From Actinomycetota bacterium (GTDB lineage: Bacteria; Actinomycetota; Thermoleophilia; Gaiellales; Gaiellaceae), in contig VAWW01000013.1 of assembly GCA_005884575.1 (NCBI GenBank), forward strand, positions 1-64,000: a stretch of 64,000 nucleotides of DNA, read 5' to 3'. The position numbers and the translations under genes are program-made. Of this stretch, positions 34,308-44,602 are shown piece after piece; position 1 is the stretch's first letter, and each line of letters opens with the position of its first letter. The notes under the pieces were generated by a model. The model was not told the DNA's origin. It worked only from the letters and a program-made list of their open reading frames with translations, and searched no databases.

Positions 34308-34996
34308 CCGGGGGGCGGACCGACACGCGCTCCCGCCGGATCGCGCGGCCCCGGGATGTTCGGGAACCGGAACTGCAGCGGCTCGCGGCCCGGCTGCACG
34401 ACGAAGACCTGTCCCGTTTCCGCGCTCCGCGCCGCCAGCAGCACCGCGCGCGCGACGTCGTCCGGGCGCAGCAACGGGAAGCCGGCTTCGTCGAAGCGCT
34501 CCTTCGCGTCCCCGATCATCGGCGTGTCGACGAAGCCGGGCGCGACGGCGTTGATCCGGATCCCGAGCGCTTCCAGCTGCGGCGCAGCGCTCCGGACGAA
34601 GCCGACGACCGCGTGCTTCGTCAGCGTGTAGACCGGATCCTCGGGTGCGGGGATCAGCCCCGCCAGCGACGCCGTCGCCACGATCGCGCCGCCCGGTTGC
34701 ATGACGCGGCTGAGGCGCCGCGTGCCGAGGACGACGCCGTCGACGTTTGCGCCGAGGATCCGCCGGTACTGCGCGTCCGTCAGCGCCGCCATGTTGCCCT
34801 CGCCGGTGACGACGCCGGCGTTCAGGCAGGCGAGCTCGACCGGCCCGACCTCCTCCCACGCTGCCGGATCGGAGACGTCGAAGCCGTCGCTCAGATCGAG
34901 CGCGCGCACCTCGGCGCCCTCGTCGCGCAGAAGTCCCACGATCGCTGCGCCGATCCCGGATGCGCCGCCGGTGACGAGAGCCGTGCGCGGAAACAT
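34304..34996 (-). CDS. Short-chain dehydrogenase/reductase
   Basis: 230 residues, classical SDR: TGGASGIGAAIVGLL, a CLNAGVV in place of the usual NNAG, catalytic Ser in ATASLAGLIP and Tyr-Lys in YTLTKHA. The C-terminal tail is Pro/Gly-rich. Short for the class and without a clear substrate clue. It is divergent from the F420 luciferase-like gene (14 nt between starts) and coupled to a GNAT gene downstream. Confidence 0.85.
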   Translation of the reverse strand: MFPRTALVTGGASGIGAAIVGLLRDEGAEVRALDLSDGFDVSDPAAWEEVGPVELACLNAGVVTGEGNMAALTDAQYRRILGANVDGVVLGTRRLSRVMQPGGAIVATASLAGLIPAPEDPVYTLTKHAVVGFVRSAAPQLEALGIRINAVAPGFVDTPMIGDAKERFDEAGFPLLRPDDVARAVLLAARSAETGQVFVVQPGREPLQFRFPNIPGPRDPAGARVGPPPG

Positions 34997-35010
34997 GGAA
35001 ACATCGTCTC

Positions 35011-35928
35011 ATGCGCATGGCCCTGACGGTTCCGATCCGCGACGTGCCGCTCGTGGACGTGCCCGCGATCGTCCGCCGCGCGGAATCGGCCGGCTACGAC
35101 AGCATCTGGTCGGAGGAGTCGACGAACTACGACGGATTTTCGCCACTCGTCGTCGCCGCCCAGCACACCGAGCGGATGCGGCTCGCGACCGGCATCGTCA
35201 ACGTCTACACGCGCGGCCCCGCGCTGCTTGCGCAGTCGGCTGCGGCGCTCGCCGATCTCTCCGGGGGCCGCTTCATCCTCGGTCTCGGTGCCTCCTCGAA
35301 CGTCATCGTGGAGCAGTGGAACCGCATTCCGTTCGAGCGGCCGCTCACGAAGGTGCGCGAGACCGTCGAGATCCTCCGCGCCGTCCTCGCAGGCGAACGC
35401 GGGCCCGGCGGCTTCAGGCTCTCCCAGGTGCCGCCGCCGGTGCCGATCGTGCTCGCCGCACTGCGGGAGCGGATGCTCCGCCTCGCCGGCGAGATCGCCG
35501 ACGGCGCCTTCGCGAACTTCCTTCCGCTGAGCGGCGCGCCGCGAGTCGTCGACGCATTCGGCGCGCCGGAGAAGGAGCTCGCCTGCCGCTTCTTCTCGAT
35601 CGACGGGCCCGAGGACGAGGCGCTCGCAGCGGCGAAGCGGATCTTCGTCGCGTACGCGACCGTGCCGGTGTACACGGAGTTCTTCTGCTGGCTCGGCTTC
35701 GGCGAGGAGCTCGATCCCGTGGTCGGCGCGTGGACGGCAGGTGACCGAAAGCGCGCCGTCGAGCTCGCGCCGGACCGGCTCGTCCGCGAGATCTTCCTGC
35801 TCGGTCCCGTCGAAGCGCAGCGCGAGCGGCTCGCCGCATTCGCCGAGGCCGGGATCGACACCGCGGTTCTCCTTCCCTTCTGCCCGCCGGACCGGCTCGC
35901 AGCGACGATCGACGCGTTCGGCGCATGA
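35011..35928 (+). CDS. LLM-class F420-dependent oxidoreductase
   Basis: 305-residue TIM-barrel of the bacterial-luciferase-like family: IVRRAESAGYDSIWSEEST, MRLATGIVNVYTRGPALLAQ and the FILGLGASS segment are characteristic of F420-dependent members such as methylene-H4MPT-reductase-like and actinobacterial LLM enzymes. Likely oxidises or reduces an alcohol/imine with F420; the substrate is unknown. It starts at the ATG at 35011 and overlaps the next gene by 4 nt, so it is the head of a short operon reaching to 39.9 kb. Confidence 0.9.
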   Translation: MRMALTVPIRDVPLVDVPAIVRRAESAGYDSIWSEESTNYDGFSPLVVAAQHTERMRLATGIVNVYTRGPALLAQSAAALADLSGGRFILGLGASSNVIVEQWNRIPFERPLTKVRETVEILRAVLAGERGPGGFRLSQVPPPVPIVLAALRERMLRLAGEIADGAFANFLPLSGAPRVVDAFGAPEKELACRFFSIDGPEDEALAAAKRIFVAYATVPVYTEFFCWLGFGEELDPVVGAWTAGDRKRAVELAPDRLVREIFLLGPVEAQRERLAAFAEAGIDTAVLLPFCPPDRLAATIDAFGA

Positions 35929-37550
35929 CGGACCAGCCGATGAGCGACGAGGAGCTGCACGAGATCTGGGTCGGCGACGTCCCACAGCTCTCCGGACCGG
36001 TCGAGCTCGTCGAGTACGACCCCGACTGGCCGCGCCTCTACGAGCGCGAGGCCGCGCGCATCCGCGCAGCACTCGGGGACGCGGTCGTGCAGCTCGAGCA
36101 CACCGGTTCGACGGCGGTCCCCGGTCTCGTCGCGAAGCCGCGCATCGACATGCTGCTCGTCGTCCCCGACTCGGCGGACGAGCCCGCGTACGTGCCGGGG
36201 CTCGAGGCCGCCGGCTACACCCTGGTCATTCGCGAGCCCGAGTGGTACGAGCATCGGATCTTCAAGGGCCCGGACACCGACGTGAACCTGCACGTCTTCT
36301 CGCCGGAGTCGCCGGAGATCGAGCGCGTCCTGTTCTTCCGCGACCGGCTGCGAACGAACGATGCCGATCGCGGGCTCTACGCCCGCACCAAGCGCGAGCT
36401 CGCGCAGCGGAGCTGGAAGTACGTCCAGAACTATGCCGACGCGAAGTCGGAGGTGGTCGAGGAGATCATTGCGCGGGCACGGCAGGGAGCGGACGTCGTC
36501 GAGACCCCAAAGGAGGCGGAGGGCCTCGACCGGCCGCCGCTGCTCGTCCTCGACCGCGTTCGCGGCTTCCTCGACGAGCACGGGCTCGGCTCCGGCCCGA
36601 TTCGCGCGCGGCGGATCGGCGAGGGCGGCGGCTCGAACTTCACCTTCCTGCTCGAGCGCGACGACGGCCGTTTCGTGCTGCGGCGCCCGCCGCGTCCGCC
36701 GCTGCCGCCGTCCGCGCACGACATGGTGCGCGAGGCACGGCTGCAGCTCGCGCTCGCGCCGCACGGGATCCGCCTGCCGCCGATCCTCGCCGTCGGCGAC
36801 GACGAAGGCGTGATCGGCGTCCCGTTCTATGTCATGGGCTACCTCGAGGGCTTCGTCGTCGCGAACGAGCTTCCGCCGGGTCTCGACGAGGCGGGGCGCC
36901 GGCGCCTCGGCGAGGATCTCGTCGACACCCTCGTCGAGATCCACGCAGCGGACGTGCGCGAGCCGGCGCTCGCCGCGTTCGTCCGCCCGGGCAGCTATCT
37001 CGAGCGGCAGGTGCGCCGGTTCACGCAGCTCTGGGAGCTGAACCAGACGCGCGAGCTGCCGCAGGTCGTCGCCGTGGGCCGCTGGCTCGCCGAGCACCTG
37101 CCGGAGCCGCTGCCGCCGACCGTCGTTCACGGCGACTACCGGCTCGGGAACGTGATGGTCGACCGCGAGCGACCCGACCGGATCGTCGCCGTCCTCGACT
37201 GGGAGATGGGCGCGATCGGCGACCCGCGCGCGGACGTCGGCTACCTGCTGGCGACGTACAGCGAGCCCGGCGGCGAGCCCAGCCCGCTTGGAACGTCCCC
37301 GGTCACCGCGACGGCCGGGTTCCCGTCGAAGGCCGAGCTCGTCGAGCGGTACATCGCGGCGAGCGGCCGAGACGTCGAGCCGCTCGCCTGGTTCGAGGCG
37401 CTCGCCCTCTGGAAGGCCGCGGTCTTCTGCGAGGCGATCTACGGACGCTACGTCCGGGGCGAGCTCGGCGCGGAGGACACCCGCGCGGCGCGCTTCGAGC
37501 TCGGCGTGCCCTACCTCGCCGAGACCGCAGCGAGCATCATCTCGGCATGA
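35925..37550 (+). CDS. GrpB-domain / aminoglycoside-phosphotransferase-domain fusion
   Basis: 541 residues in two domains. Residues about 20-185 are a GrpB (UPF0157, nucleotidyltransferase-fold) domain: VELVEYDPDWPRLYEREAAR, QLEHTGSTAVPGLVAKPRID (the GST and KPxID acidic motifs) and DVNLHVFSPES. Residues about 205-541 are a choline/APH-type kinase domain with RIGEGGGSNFTFLLE, VVHGDYRLGNVMV (catalytic Asp) and VLDWEMGAIGDP (Mg-binding). The kinase part resembles the ACAD10/11-associated phosphotransferases. Fusion of these two is unusual. It is coupled to the F420 enzyme (4-nt overlap) and to the next gene. Confidence 0.88.
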   Translation: MTDQPMSDEELHEIWVGDVPQLSGPVELVEYDPDWPRLYEREAARIRAALGDAVVQLEHTGSTAVPGLVAKPRIDMLLVVPDSADEPAYVPGLEAAGYTLVIREPEWYEHRIFKGPDTDVNLHVFSPESPEIERVLFFRDRLRTNDADRGLYARTKRELAQRSWKYVQNYADAKSEVVEEIIARARQGADVVETPKEAEGLDRPPLLVLDRVRGFLDEHGLGSGPIRARRIGEGGGSNFTFLLERDDGRFVLRRPPRPPLPPSAHDMVREARLQLALAPHGIRLPPILAVGDDEGVIGVPFYVMGYLEGFVVANELPPGLDEAGRRRLGEDLVDTLVEIHAADVREPALAAFVRPGSYLERQVRRFTQLWELNQTRELPQVVAVGRWLAEHLPEPLPPTVVHGDYRLGNVMVDRERPDRIVAVLDWEMGAIGDPRADVGYLLATYSEPGGEPSPLGTSPVTATAGFPSKAELVERYIAASGRDVEPLAWFEALALWKAAVFCEAIYGRYVRGELGAEDTRAARFELGVPYLAETAASIISA

Positions 37551-38188
37551 GCTTCTTCGAGCCGCCGCCTCCGCCGCCGCAGCCGCCAGAGCAGCGGCGC
37601 CGGCCGGAGTGGCTGGGCCCGCCCGACAACATCCTCGGCGTCGCGCTTCCGTGGCGCATCGTCCTCGCGCGCACCGACAACGTCGCAGTCGTCGTCGAGG
37701 GCGCGACCGCATATCCGAACGGAATCCAGCTGCGGATCGACGTGCGGCGCCGCCCGACTCCCGGCGACGAGGACGGCGAGCCGTTCTTCCCGCTCGGCCA
37801 TCCGGGATCGCGTCAGCGCGGGCACACGGGCGAGCTGCCGCCGGAGCTGCTGCGCGTCGGGATCGAGCTCGCGGACGGGCCCAAGGCGACGACACTCGAC
37901 CCGCACCCGTTCATGCTCGGGCCCGACGCGACCCCGGAGGGTCCGCTCCTGACACAGAACGGCGGCCACGGCGGCGGCAGCGTGTGGCGGCTCGAGTTCT
38001 GGCTGAGGCTGCAGCCGCCGCCGGGGCCGCTCGTCTTCGCGTGCGAGTGGCCCTCCGAAGGCGTCGAGCTGACGCGGATCAAAGTCGATGCGTCGGCCGC
38101 GATCGAGGCGGCGAGCCGCGCCGAGGTGCTGTGGCCCGAGGAGGGCGGCGGACCCGGAGGTTCGGCCGGGTCGTACCAAATCCGATGA
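37547..38188 (+). CDS. Conserved hypothetical protein with proline-rich N-terminus
   Basis: 213 residues; no family recognised with confidence. The first 20 residues are a proline tract (PPPPPPQPPE), then LGVALPWRIVLARTDNVAVV, a histidine-containing DPHPFMLGPDATP, an NGGHGGGSVWRLEFWL strand pattern and an acidic C-terminus. It looks like a beta-rich soluble domain of about 170 residues; no signal peptide. ATG 37547 overlaps the upstream stop and its own stop overlaps the deacetylase start, so it belongs to the same operon. Confidence 0.75.
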   Translation: MSFFEPPPPPPQPPEQRRRPEWLGPPDNILGVALPWRIVLARTDNVAVVVEGATAYPNGIQLRIDVRRRPTPGDEDGEPFFPLGHPGSRQRGHTGELPPELLRVGIELADGPKATTLDPHPFMLGPDATPEGPLLTQNGGHGGGSVWRLEFWLRLQPPPGPLVFACEWPSEGVELTRIKVDASAAIEAASRAEVLWPEEGGGPGGSAGSYQIR

Positions 38189-38913
38189 CGCTTCGCGGCG
38201 GCCTGGTCCTCGCGCTCGTGCTCGCCGCGACTGGTGCCGCCGCGGTACGGCCACCGGGCGACGCGCCGACGCAGCTGCAGCAGCTCGTCTGGAAGGGGAC
38301 GCCGGTGTTCTGCGGCGGCGACAGCAGGCGCCTCGTCGCGCTCACGTTCGACGACGGGCCCGGCCCGTGGACGCTGCCGCTCGTGGCCGCGCTGCGGCAC
38401 GCGCAGACGCCGGCGACGTTCTTCCTCGTCGGCAACCGGATTCCGTTCTGGCCGACAGGCGCGCGCGCGGCTGCGCTCGCCGGGACGCTCGGGAACCACA
38501 CGTGGAGTCACCCGCACCTGCGCCGCCTGAAGCCGAGGGGGGTGCAGCACCAGCTGCAGACGACGCAGATGCAGATCCTCGAGACGACGCGGCAGCTGCC
38601 GGCGGTGTTCCGGCCGCCGTACGAGGAGTCGACCCGGCGGATCGACCGGATCGCGCAGACCCTCGGCCTCGTCGACGTGCGCTGGAGCGTCGACTCCGGT
38701 GACCGGACCGGCGCGCGTCCCGCCGCGATCGTCCGCAACGTGCTCGCGGCCGTCCGGCCGGGCTCGATCGTGCTGCTCCACGACGCGCACCCGTGGAACC
38801 CGGGAGTCGTCCGGGCAATCGTCCGCGGCCTGCACGCGCGCCGGCTGCGCGCGGTCACGCTGCCGACGCTGTTCGAACTCGACCCGCCGACCACGCGCGG
38901 CCGCTGCCGTTGA
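38185..38913 (+). CDS. Exported polysaccharide deacetylase (NodB domain)
   Basis: 242 residues. An N-terminal signal/anchor (LVLALVLAATGAAA, residues 7-20) precedes the NodB fold. Motif 1 is VALTFDDGPG (catalytic/metal Asp pair, residues 52-60), motif 2 is GNHTWSHP (metal His pair), motif 3 is VFRPPYEES and the later motif is VLLHDAHP. Zn-dependent hydrolase acting on N-acetylated cell-surface sugars such as peptidoglycan or chitin-type polymers. The ATG at 38185 overlaps the previous stop. Confidence 0.93.
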   Translation: MTLRGGLVLALVLAATGAAAVRPPGDAPTQLQQLVWKGTPVFCGGDSRRLVALTFDDGPGPWTLPLVAALRHAQTPATFFLVGNRIPFWPTGARAAALAGTLGNHTWSHPHLRRLKPRGVQHQLQTTQMQILETTRQLPAVFRPPYEESTRRIDRIAQTLGLVDVRWSVDSGDRTGARPAAIVRNVLAAVRPGSIVLLHDAHPWNPGVVRAIVRGLHARRLRAVTLPTLFELDPPTTRGRCR

Positions 38914-39955
38914 CCGAGACCTCGGAGGTCGTGATCGTCGGCGGCGGTGCGATGGGCGCCGCGACGGCGTTCCACCTCGCACGGCTGGGGATCACCGATG
39001 TTCTGCTGCTCGAGCGCGACGCACTCGCGTCCGGGTCGACGAGTAAGGCCGCGGGCGGAATCCGCGCGCAGTTCGCCGACGAGCTGAACGTTCGAATTGC
39101 GTTGCGCTCGCTCGACGAGTTCGAGCGCTTCGAGGAGCTGACCGGCGCCGAGATCTCCTTCCGTCGCCACGGCTATCTGTTCCTGCTCGACAACGAGACC
39201 GACGCGGCGGCGTTCCGGCAGGCGCTCGAGCTGCAGCAGTCGCTCGGCGTGCGTTCTCGCGAGCTCTCGCCCGCGGAGGCCGGCGAGCTCGTCCCGCAGC
39301 TCGTCGTCGACGACCTCGTCGCCGCAACGTACTGTCCGCGCGACGGCTACGCGACGCCGGAGGCGGTCGTCCAGGGATACGCCGCCGCGTCGGGCGTGCG
39401 CATCCGCCAGAGCTGCGCGCTCACGGGGATCGACGTTCGCGGCGGCCGGATCGCCGGCGTCGAGACTGCGCAGGGGCGAATCGCGACCGGGACGGTGATC
39501 TGCACGGCCGGAATCTGGTCGCGCGAGATCGCGGCGATGGCGGGCCTCGACCTGCCCGTCGACCGTGAGCGCCGCTGGATGTGGTTCACTCCCGAGGACG
39601 CGGGCCTGCCGCAGCGGCTGCCGCTGACGATCGACTTCTCGAGCGGCTTCTACCTCCACCGCGAGGGACCTGGTCTGGCGTTCGGCGGCCGCGAAGAGCA
39701 TCTCGAGGGGCTCGCGCCGCACGTCGAACGACGGCTGCCCGTGCTCGCCGGAACGCGATCGTCGGCGAGGCCGCCGAGCCCACGCGCTTCCTCTACGCGA
39801 CCGGCTTCTCGGGCCACGGTTTTCAGCAGGCGCCCGCGGTGGGCGAGCATCTCGCCGAGCTCGTCGCCGGCCGCGAGCCGACGCTCGACCTCTCGGCGTT
39901 CGCGCTGGACCGTTTCGCCGCCGGCGCCGAGCGTCCCGAGACGTTCGTCGTCTAA
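38910..39955 (+). pseudogene. DAO-type FAD oxidoreductase (sarcosine-oxidase-like), frameshifted
   Basis: FAD-dependent amine/amino-acid oxidase fold. From a TTG at 38910: VVIVGGGAMGAATAFHLARL (dinucleotide motif), SGSTSKAAGGIRAQF and YCPRDGYATPEAVVQG, reaching RRLPVLA at 39750. Then, in another frame, RNAIVGEAAEPTRFLYATG and FSGHGFQQAPAVGEHL (FAD C-terminal motif) run to 39955. About 18 residues plus one base, including the usual GWAGLYEMTPD-type loop, are missing at about 39750-39755. Otherwise nearly complete. Substrate unknown. Confidence 0.8.
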
Positions 39956-40155
39956 CGGCGCGGGCGGTCGCCCGACCAGGTCTCCACGCCGCTGCGATAT
40001 CGGCTCGTCCACTGCGCCGGGTCGCTCGTGCCCGGCGCGAGCGCGCGGAGCCGGCCGCAGCGTGTGCACCTCAGCACGGGGTACGACTCGTGGACGTCGT
40101 CCGCCTCGCGCCAGCGGTGACGAAGGAAGACGCAGAGGACTCCGCGCGGGTTCAC
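39952..40155 (-). CDS. Small CxxC zinc-ribbon-like protein
   Basis: 67 residues, basic, with LRHRWREADDVHESYPVLRC followed by CTRCGRLR: two Cys spaced CxxC plus an early Cys/His (LCVFLRHRW) that could complete a zinc site. It resembles small DUF1660-like proteins. It overlaps the end of the oxidoreductase on the other strand by 4 nt. Function unknown. Confidence 0.55.
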   Translation of the reverse strand: MNPRGVLCVFLRHRWREADDVHESYPVLRCTRCGRLRALAPGTSDPAQWTSRYRSGVETWSGDRPRR

Positions 40156-40170
40156 TCCGCCCAGCTTACG

Positions 40171-40806
40171 TCAGCTCGGCCAGGCCGAGGACTTCGGCCG
40201 CAGGTCGAGCTTGCCGCCGTTGCGGCACTCGGCCGACCAGTACTCCGGGTGCGCGCTCGTGCGCCGCGATGGATACATCTGGTTCGCGTAGAGCGACCCG
40301 AGGGTCTCGCCGAGCTGCGCCGACGCGCCGAGCCGAACGGCCGAGTACCAGAGCGACTGCAGGCCGTAGCACTCGGCGGTCGCCTCGTCGCGGTAGCCGA
40401 GCAGGTGGTACGACTCGTGCGAGATCGTCTCGAGCGCCATCGCGACCTGCGCCACTCTGTTCAGGCACGCCGTGTCGGTGCACGCCTCCGGGTCGTACGC
40501 GTTCGGGTTCGCGCGGAACGCCGCCAGCAGCCCGCACGTCTCGGGCGCCATCAGGAAGTAGCCGGCCGGCCTGTCGTTCACAAACGGCGTCACACCCAGC
40601 TCACCGGGCTTCAGGTGGCCTGCCGCGCAGCGGACGACGGCGGCCTTCCGGGTCAGGCGCTGGGCGACCGACTCGGCGATCTGCTCGTACGGCGTCGCCG
40701 CGCGGGCGAGCAGCGGCGCATCGTACGGGCGGACGGGATAGACGACGGCCGCCGCAGGAGCGGCGAGGGCCAGGCCCACGGCGAGGGCGAGGAGCAGGCG
40801 GCGCAC
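40171..40806 (-). CDS. Secreted protein with HExxH zincin-like motif
   Basis: 211 residues. A signal peptide (LLLALAVGLALAAPAAA, residues 4-20) leads to a mature domain with six Cys (disulfides likely). HESYH at residues 130-134 matches HExxH, and a DEATAECYG follows six residues later, with Glu145 as a possible third ligand. So a secreted zinc metallopeptidase is suggested, but I do not recognise a named family. It is the last gene after the DUF255 gene, 31 nt downstream of that stop. Confidence 0.75.
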   Translation of the reverse strand: MRRLLLALAVGLALAAPAAAVVYPVRPYDAPLLARAATPYEQIAESVAQRLTRKAAVVRCAAGHLKPGELGVTPFVNDRPAGYFLMAPETCGLLAAFRANPNAYDPEACTDTACLNRVAQVAMALETISHESYHLLGYRDEATAECYGLQSLWYSAVRLGASAQLGETLGSLYANQMYPSRRTSAHPEYWSAECRNGGKLDLRPKSSAWPS

Positions 40807-40837
40807 ACGGGCTCCATCGGCAGCGAGCGCCTCCGAC

Positions 40838-42724
<1,887 letters not shown>

Positions 42725-42763
42725 CGTGTTGACGTTACCGCCGGACGGGGAAGAGATGCCTTC

Positions 42764-43183
42764 GTGGCGGGCTGGCTGCTGCTCATCCTCCTCGGCGCCC
42801 TGTTCGGCTTCGGCGGCGGCGGCTCGGGCGCCTTCGGGCCATCTGAACCCCCGCCGCGCCCCACGCCGATCGTCCTGACGTCGGGTGGCCAGCGCTTCGT
42901 CGCGACGCGCACACTGCCGCCCGAGGGGAACGTCGACCTGGAGCTGGACGTCGGCGATCCCGTCGACGTGTCGGTCCACGGGTCGCACGCGACCCGGCGC
43001 GTCGTCACCTTCTCGAGCTGGGCGTGTACGGCGCCGGGCGCGCGCATCGTGCTCCGTCCGGGACAGCGCGGCTTCCGCGTGCCGCGGCTGATGGAGTCGC
43101 CGTACGAGATCACCGTCACCAGCGGAACGATGCGCGGAAAGCTGATGGCGGCGGTCTTCGGCGGCCCGCAGGGCGCCTGCTGA
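42764..43183 (+). CDS. Membrane-anchored or exported hypothetical protein
   Basis: 139 residues from a GTG at 42764, divergent from the DUF255 gene. One N-terminal hydrophobic helix ([17 protein letters not shown]) and a Pro/Gly linker lead to an extracytoplasmic beta-rich domain with [20 protein letters not shown] and Cys at [15 protein letters not shown] and GAC-end. Not recognised. It is followed 34 nt later by another small exported protein that may be functionally related. Confidence 0.65.
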   Translation: MAGWLLLILLGALFGFGGGGSGAFGPSEPPPRPTPIVLTSGGQRFVATRTLPPEGNVDLELDVGDPVDVSVHGSHATRRVVTFSSWACTAPGARIVLRPGQRGFRVPRLMESPYEITVTSGTMRGKLMAAVFGGPQGAC

Positions 43184-43217
43184 GACGCCCGCGCGGAGGT
43201 CTGTCACACTCGCGTGC

Positions 43218-43610
43218 GTGGTCGCACTCCTCGCAGCCGCCGCGTTCTGCACGGGCCCGCAGCTCCGCGCGACGCTCGAGCTGCAGAGCGCGACCGGCAG
43301 CCTGCGCGGCGGCGCGCTCGTGCACAACGCCGGCCGGACGTGCACGCTCGCGACGACGGGAGCGACGATCGAGCGGCCCGGCTCGGGCACCGACCTCTCG
43401 TGGGAGCCGGGGTTCCACGCCGTGCTTCCGCACGCCCGGACGGCCTGGATCCCGATCGTCTGGCGGAACTGGTGCGGTGCACCGCCGACGCGCTTCGCGC
43501 TCCAGCTCCGCGGCGGCGCCGTGATCGCGATGCGGACAACGGGTGCACCGCGCTGCGACGCGGCGGGGCGGCCGACCGACCTGAATGTCGGACGGCCCGC
43601 AATCAGGTGA
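43218..43610 (+). CDS. Small exported protein (DUF4232-like pattern)
   Basis: 130 residues. The hydrophobic start ([12 protein letters not shown]) resembles a lipoprotein or signal peptide. The mature part has four Cys in the order [18 protein letters not shown] and PRCDAAGR, with GALVHNAG and [13 protein letters not shown], resembling the actinobacterial DUF4232 domain. The start is uncertain; the frame is open a little further upstream without ATG. The stop overlaps the MaoC GTG by 4 nt. Confidence 0.65.
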   Translation: MVALLAAAAFCTGPQLRATLELQSATGSLRGGALVHNAGRTCTLATTGATIERPGSGTDLSWEPGFHAVLPHARTAWIPIVWRNWCGAPPTRFALQLRGGAVIAMRTTGAPRCDAAGRPTDLNVGRPAIR

Positions 43611-44047
43611 GTCGCTACTACGAGGACATGGAGGTCGGCGAGGTCTACCGCAGCCGCTTCGGCCGGACGATCCTCGACGCGGACAACGTCTGGTTCACGC
43701 TGCTGACGCTGAATACGAATCCGCTCCACTTCGACGCGGAGTTCGCGGCGCAGACCGAATTCGGCAAGCTGCTCGTCGACTCGACGTTCACGCTCGCGCT
43801 CGTCACCGGGCTCTCCGTCGCGGACGTCTCCGAGCACGCGGTCAACCTCGGCTGGAAGGAAGTGACGCTGCCGGCGCCCGTCTACGCCGGCGACACGCTC
43901 CGCGCCGTGACCGAGGTGCTCGCGAAGCGCGAGTCGAGATCGCGGCCGGACCGCGGCATCGTCACGGTCCGCACGCGCGGGCTGAACCAGCGGGAGGAGG
44001 TCGTGATCGAGTTCGAGCGCACGATCATGGTCGCGCGCCGCCCGTGA
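43607..44047 (+). CDS. MaoC-family dehydratase
   Basis: 146 residues from a GTG at 43607. Hotdog fold with [20 protein letters not shown], the hydratase motif [19 protein letters not shown] (Asn and His at the catalytic positions), [14 protein letters not shown] and [17 protein letters not shown]. The N-x-N-x-x-H form resembles mesaconyl-CoA-hydratase-like MaoC proteins. Substrate unknown. Overlaps the previous and the next genes by 4 nt. Confidence 0.9.
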   Translation: MSRYYEDMEVGEVYRSRFGRTILDADNVWFTLLTLNTNPLHFDAEFAAQTEFGKLLVDSTFTLALVTGLSVADVSEHAVNLGWKEVTLPAPVYAGDTLRAVTEVLAKRESRSRPDRGIVTVRTRGLNQREEVVIEFERTIMVARRP

Positions 44048-44549
44048 AGCTGGAGACGGAGCGGCTGCTTCTGCGCCGGCCGGCGGACGACGATCTCGAC
44101 GCAATCGCCGACATCCACGGCGACCCGGAGGTGATGCGCTACATCGGGCCGGGCGAGCCGTGGTCGCTGGAGCGCGCCGTCCTCGGACTCTCCCGTTGGA
44201 GGGCTTTCTGGGTCGCCGACGGCTTCGGCATGTTCGTGGTCGAGCGGCGCGAGGGCGGGCGCGTGCTCGGACACGTCGGCCTGCTCGCCTGGGATCCGGA
44301 GACCTGGAGGCCCGGCATGCGCGCCGCGATCGGCCCGGACGCGGAGATCGAGATCGGCTGGACGCTCGCCCGCGACGCGTGGGGCAACGGCTACGCGACC
44401 GAGGCCACGGGTTCGACCGGCTCATCTCGCTGATCCATCCGAACAACCGGGCCTCGATGCGTGTCGCCGAGAAGCTCGGCGCGCGGTACGAGAGGGACGT
44501 CGAGGTCGCAGGCCGTCCCGCGCGGTTGTACGCCACCGTGCTTGCTTGA
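44044..44549 (+). pseudogene. GNAT-family acetyltransferase, frameshifted
   Basis: From a GTG at 44044: [20 protein letters not shown] through [20 protein letters not shown] (acetyl-CoA loop [10 protein letters not shown]). In another frame: [20 protein letters not shown] and [12 protein letters not shown] to 44549. The helix of about 12 residues that usually separates GYATEA from the IHPNNxxS motif is missing at about 44406-44411. Both halves are otherwise well conserved, so the lesion is recent or an assembly error. Confidence 0.8.
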
Positions 44550-44578
44550 CGCTCGTCCGCGGCGCCTCGTACAGTGGC

Positions 44579-44590
44579 GCAAACGTTTTC
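44579..44590 (+). promoter_or_regulatory. LacI-type operator, GCAAACGTTTTC
   Basis: A CG-centred palindrome with one mismatch to GCAAACGTTTGC. Its centre is 18 nt upstream of the SDR start at 44603, just before the AGGAGG ribosome-binding site. Same core as three other sites near the lacI gene at 60.6-61.6 kb. Confidence 0.65.
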
Positions 44591-44602
44591 CCAGGAGGGT
44601 CG

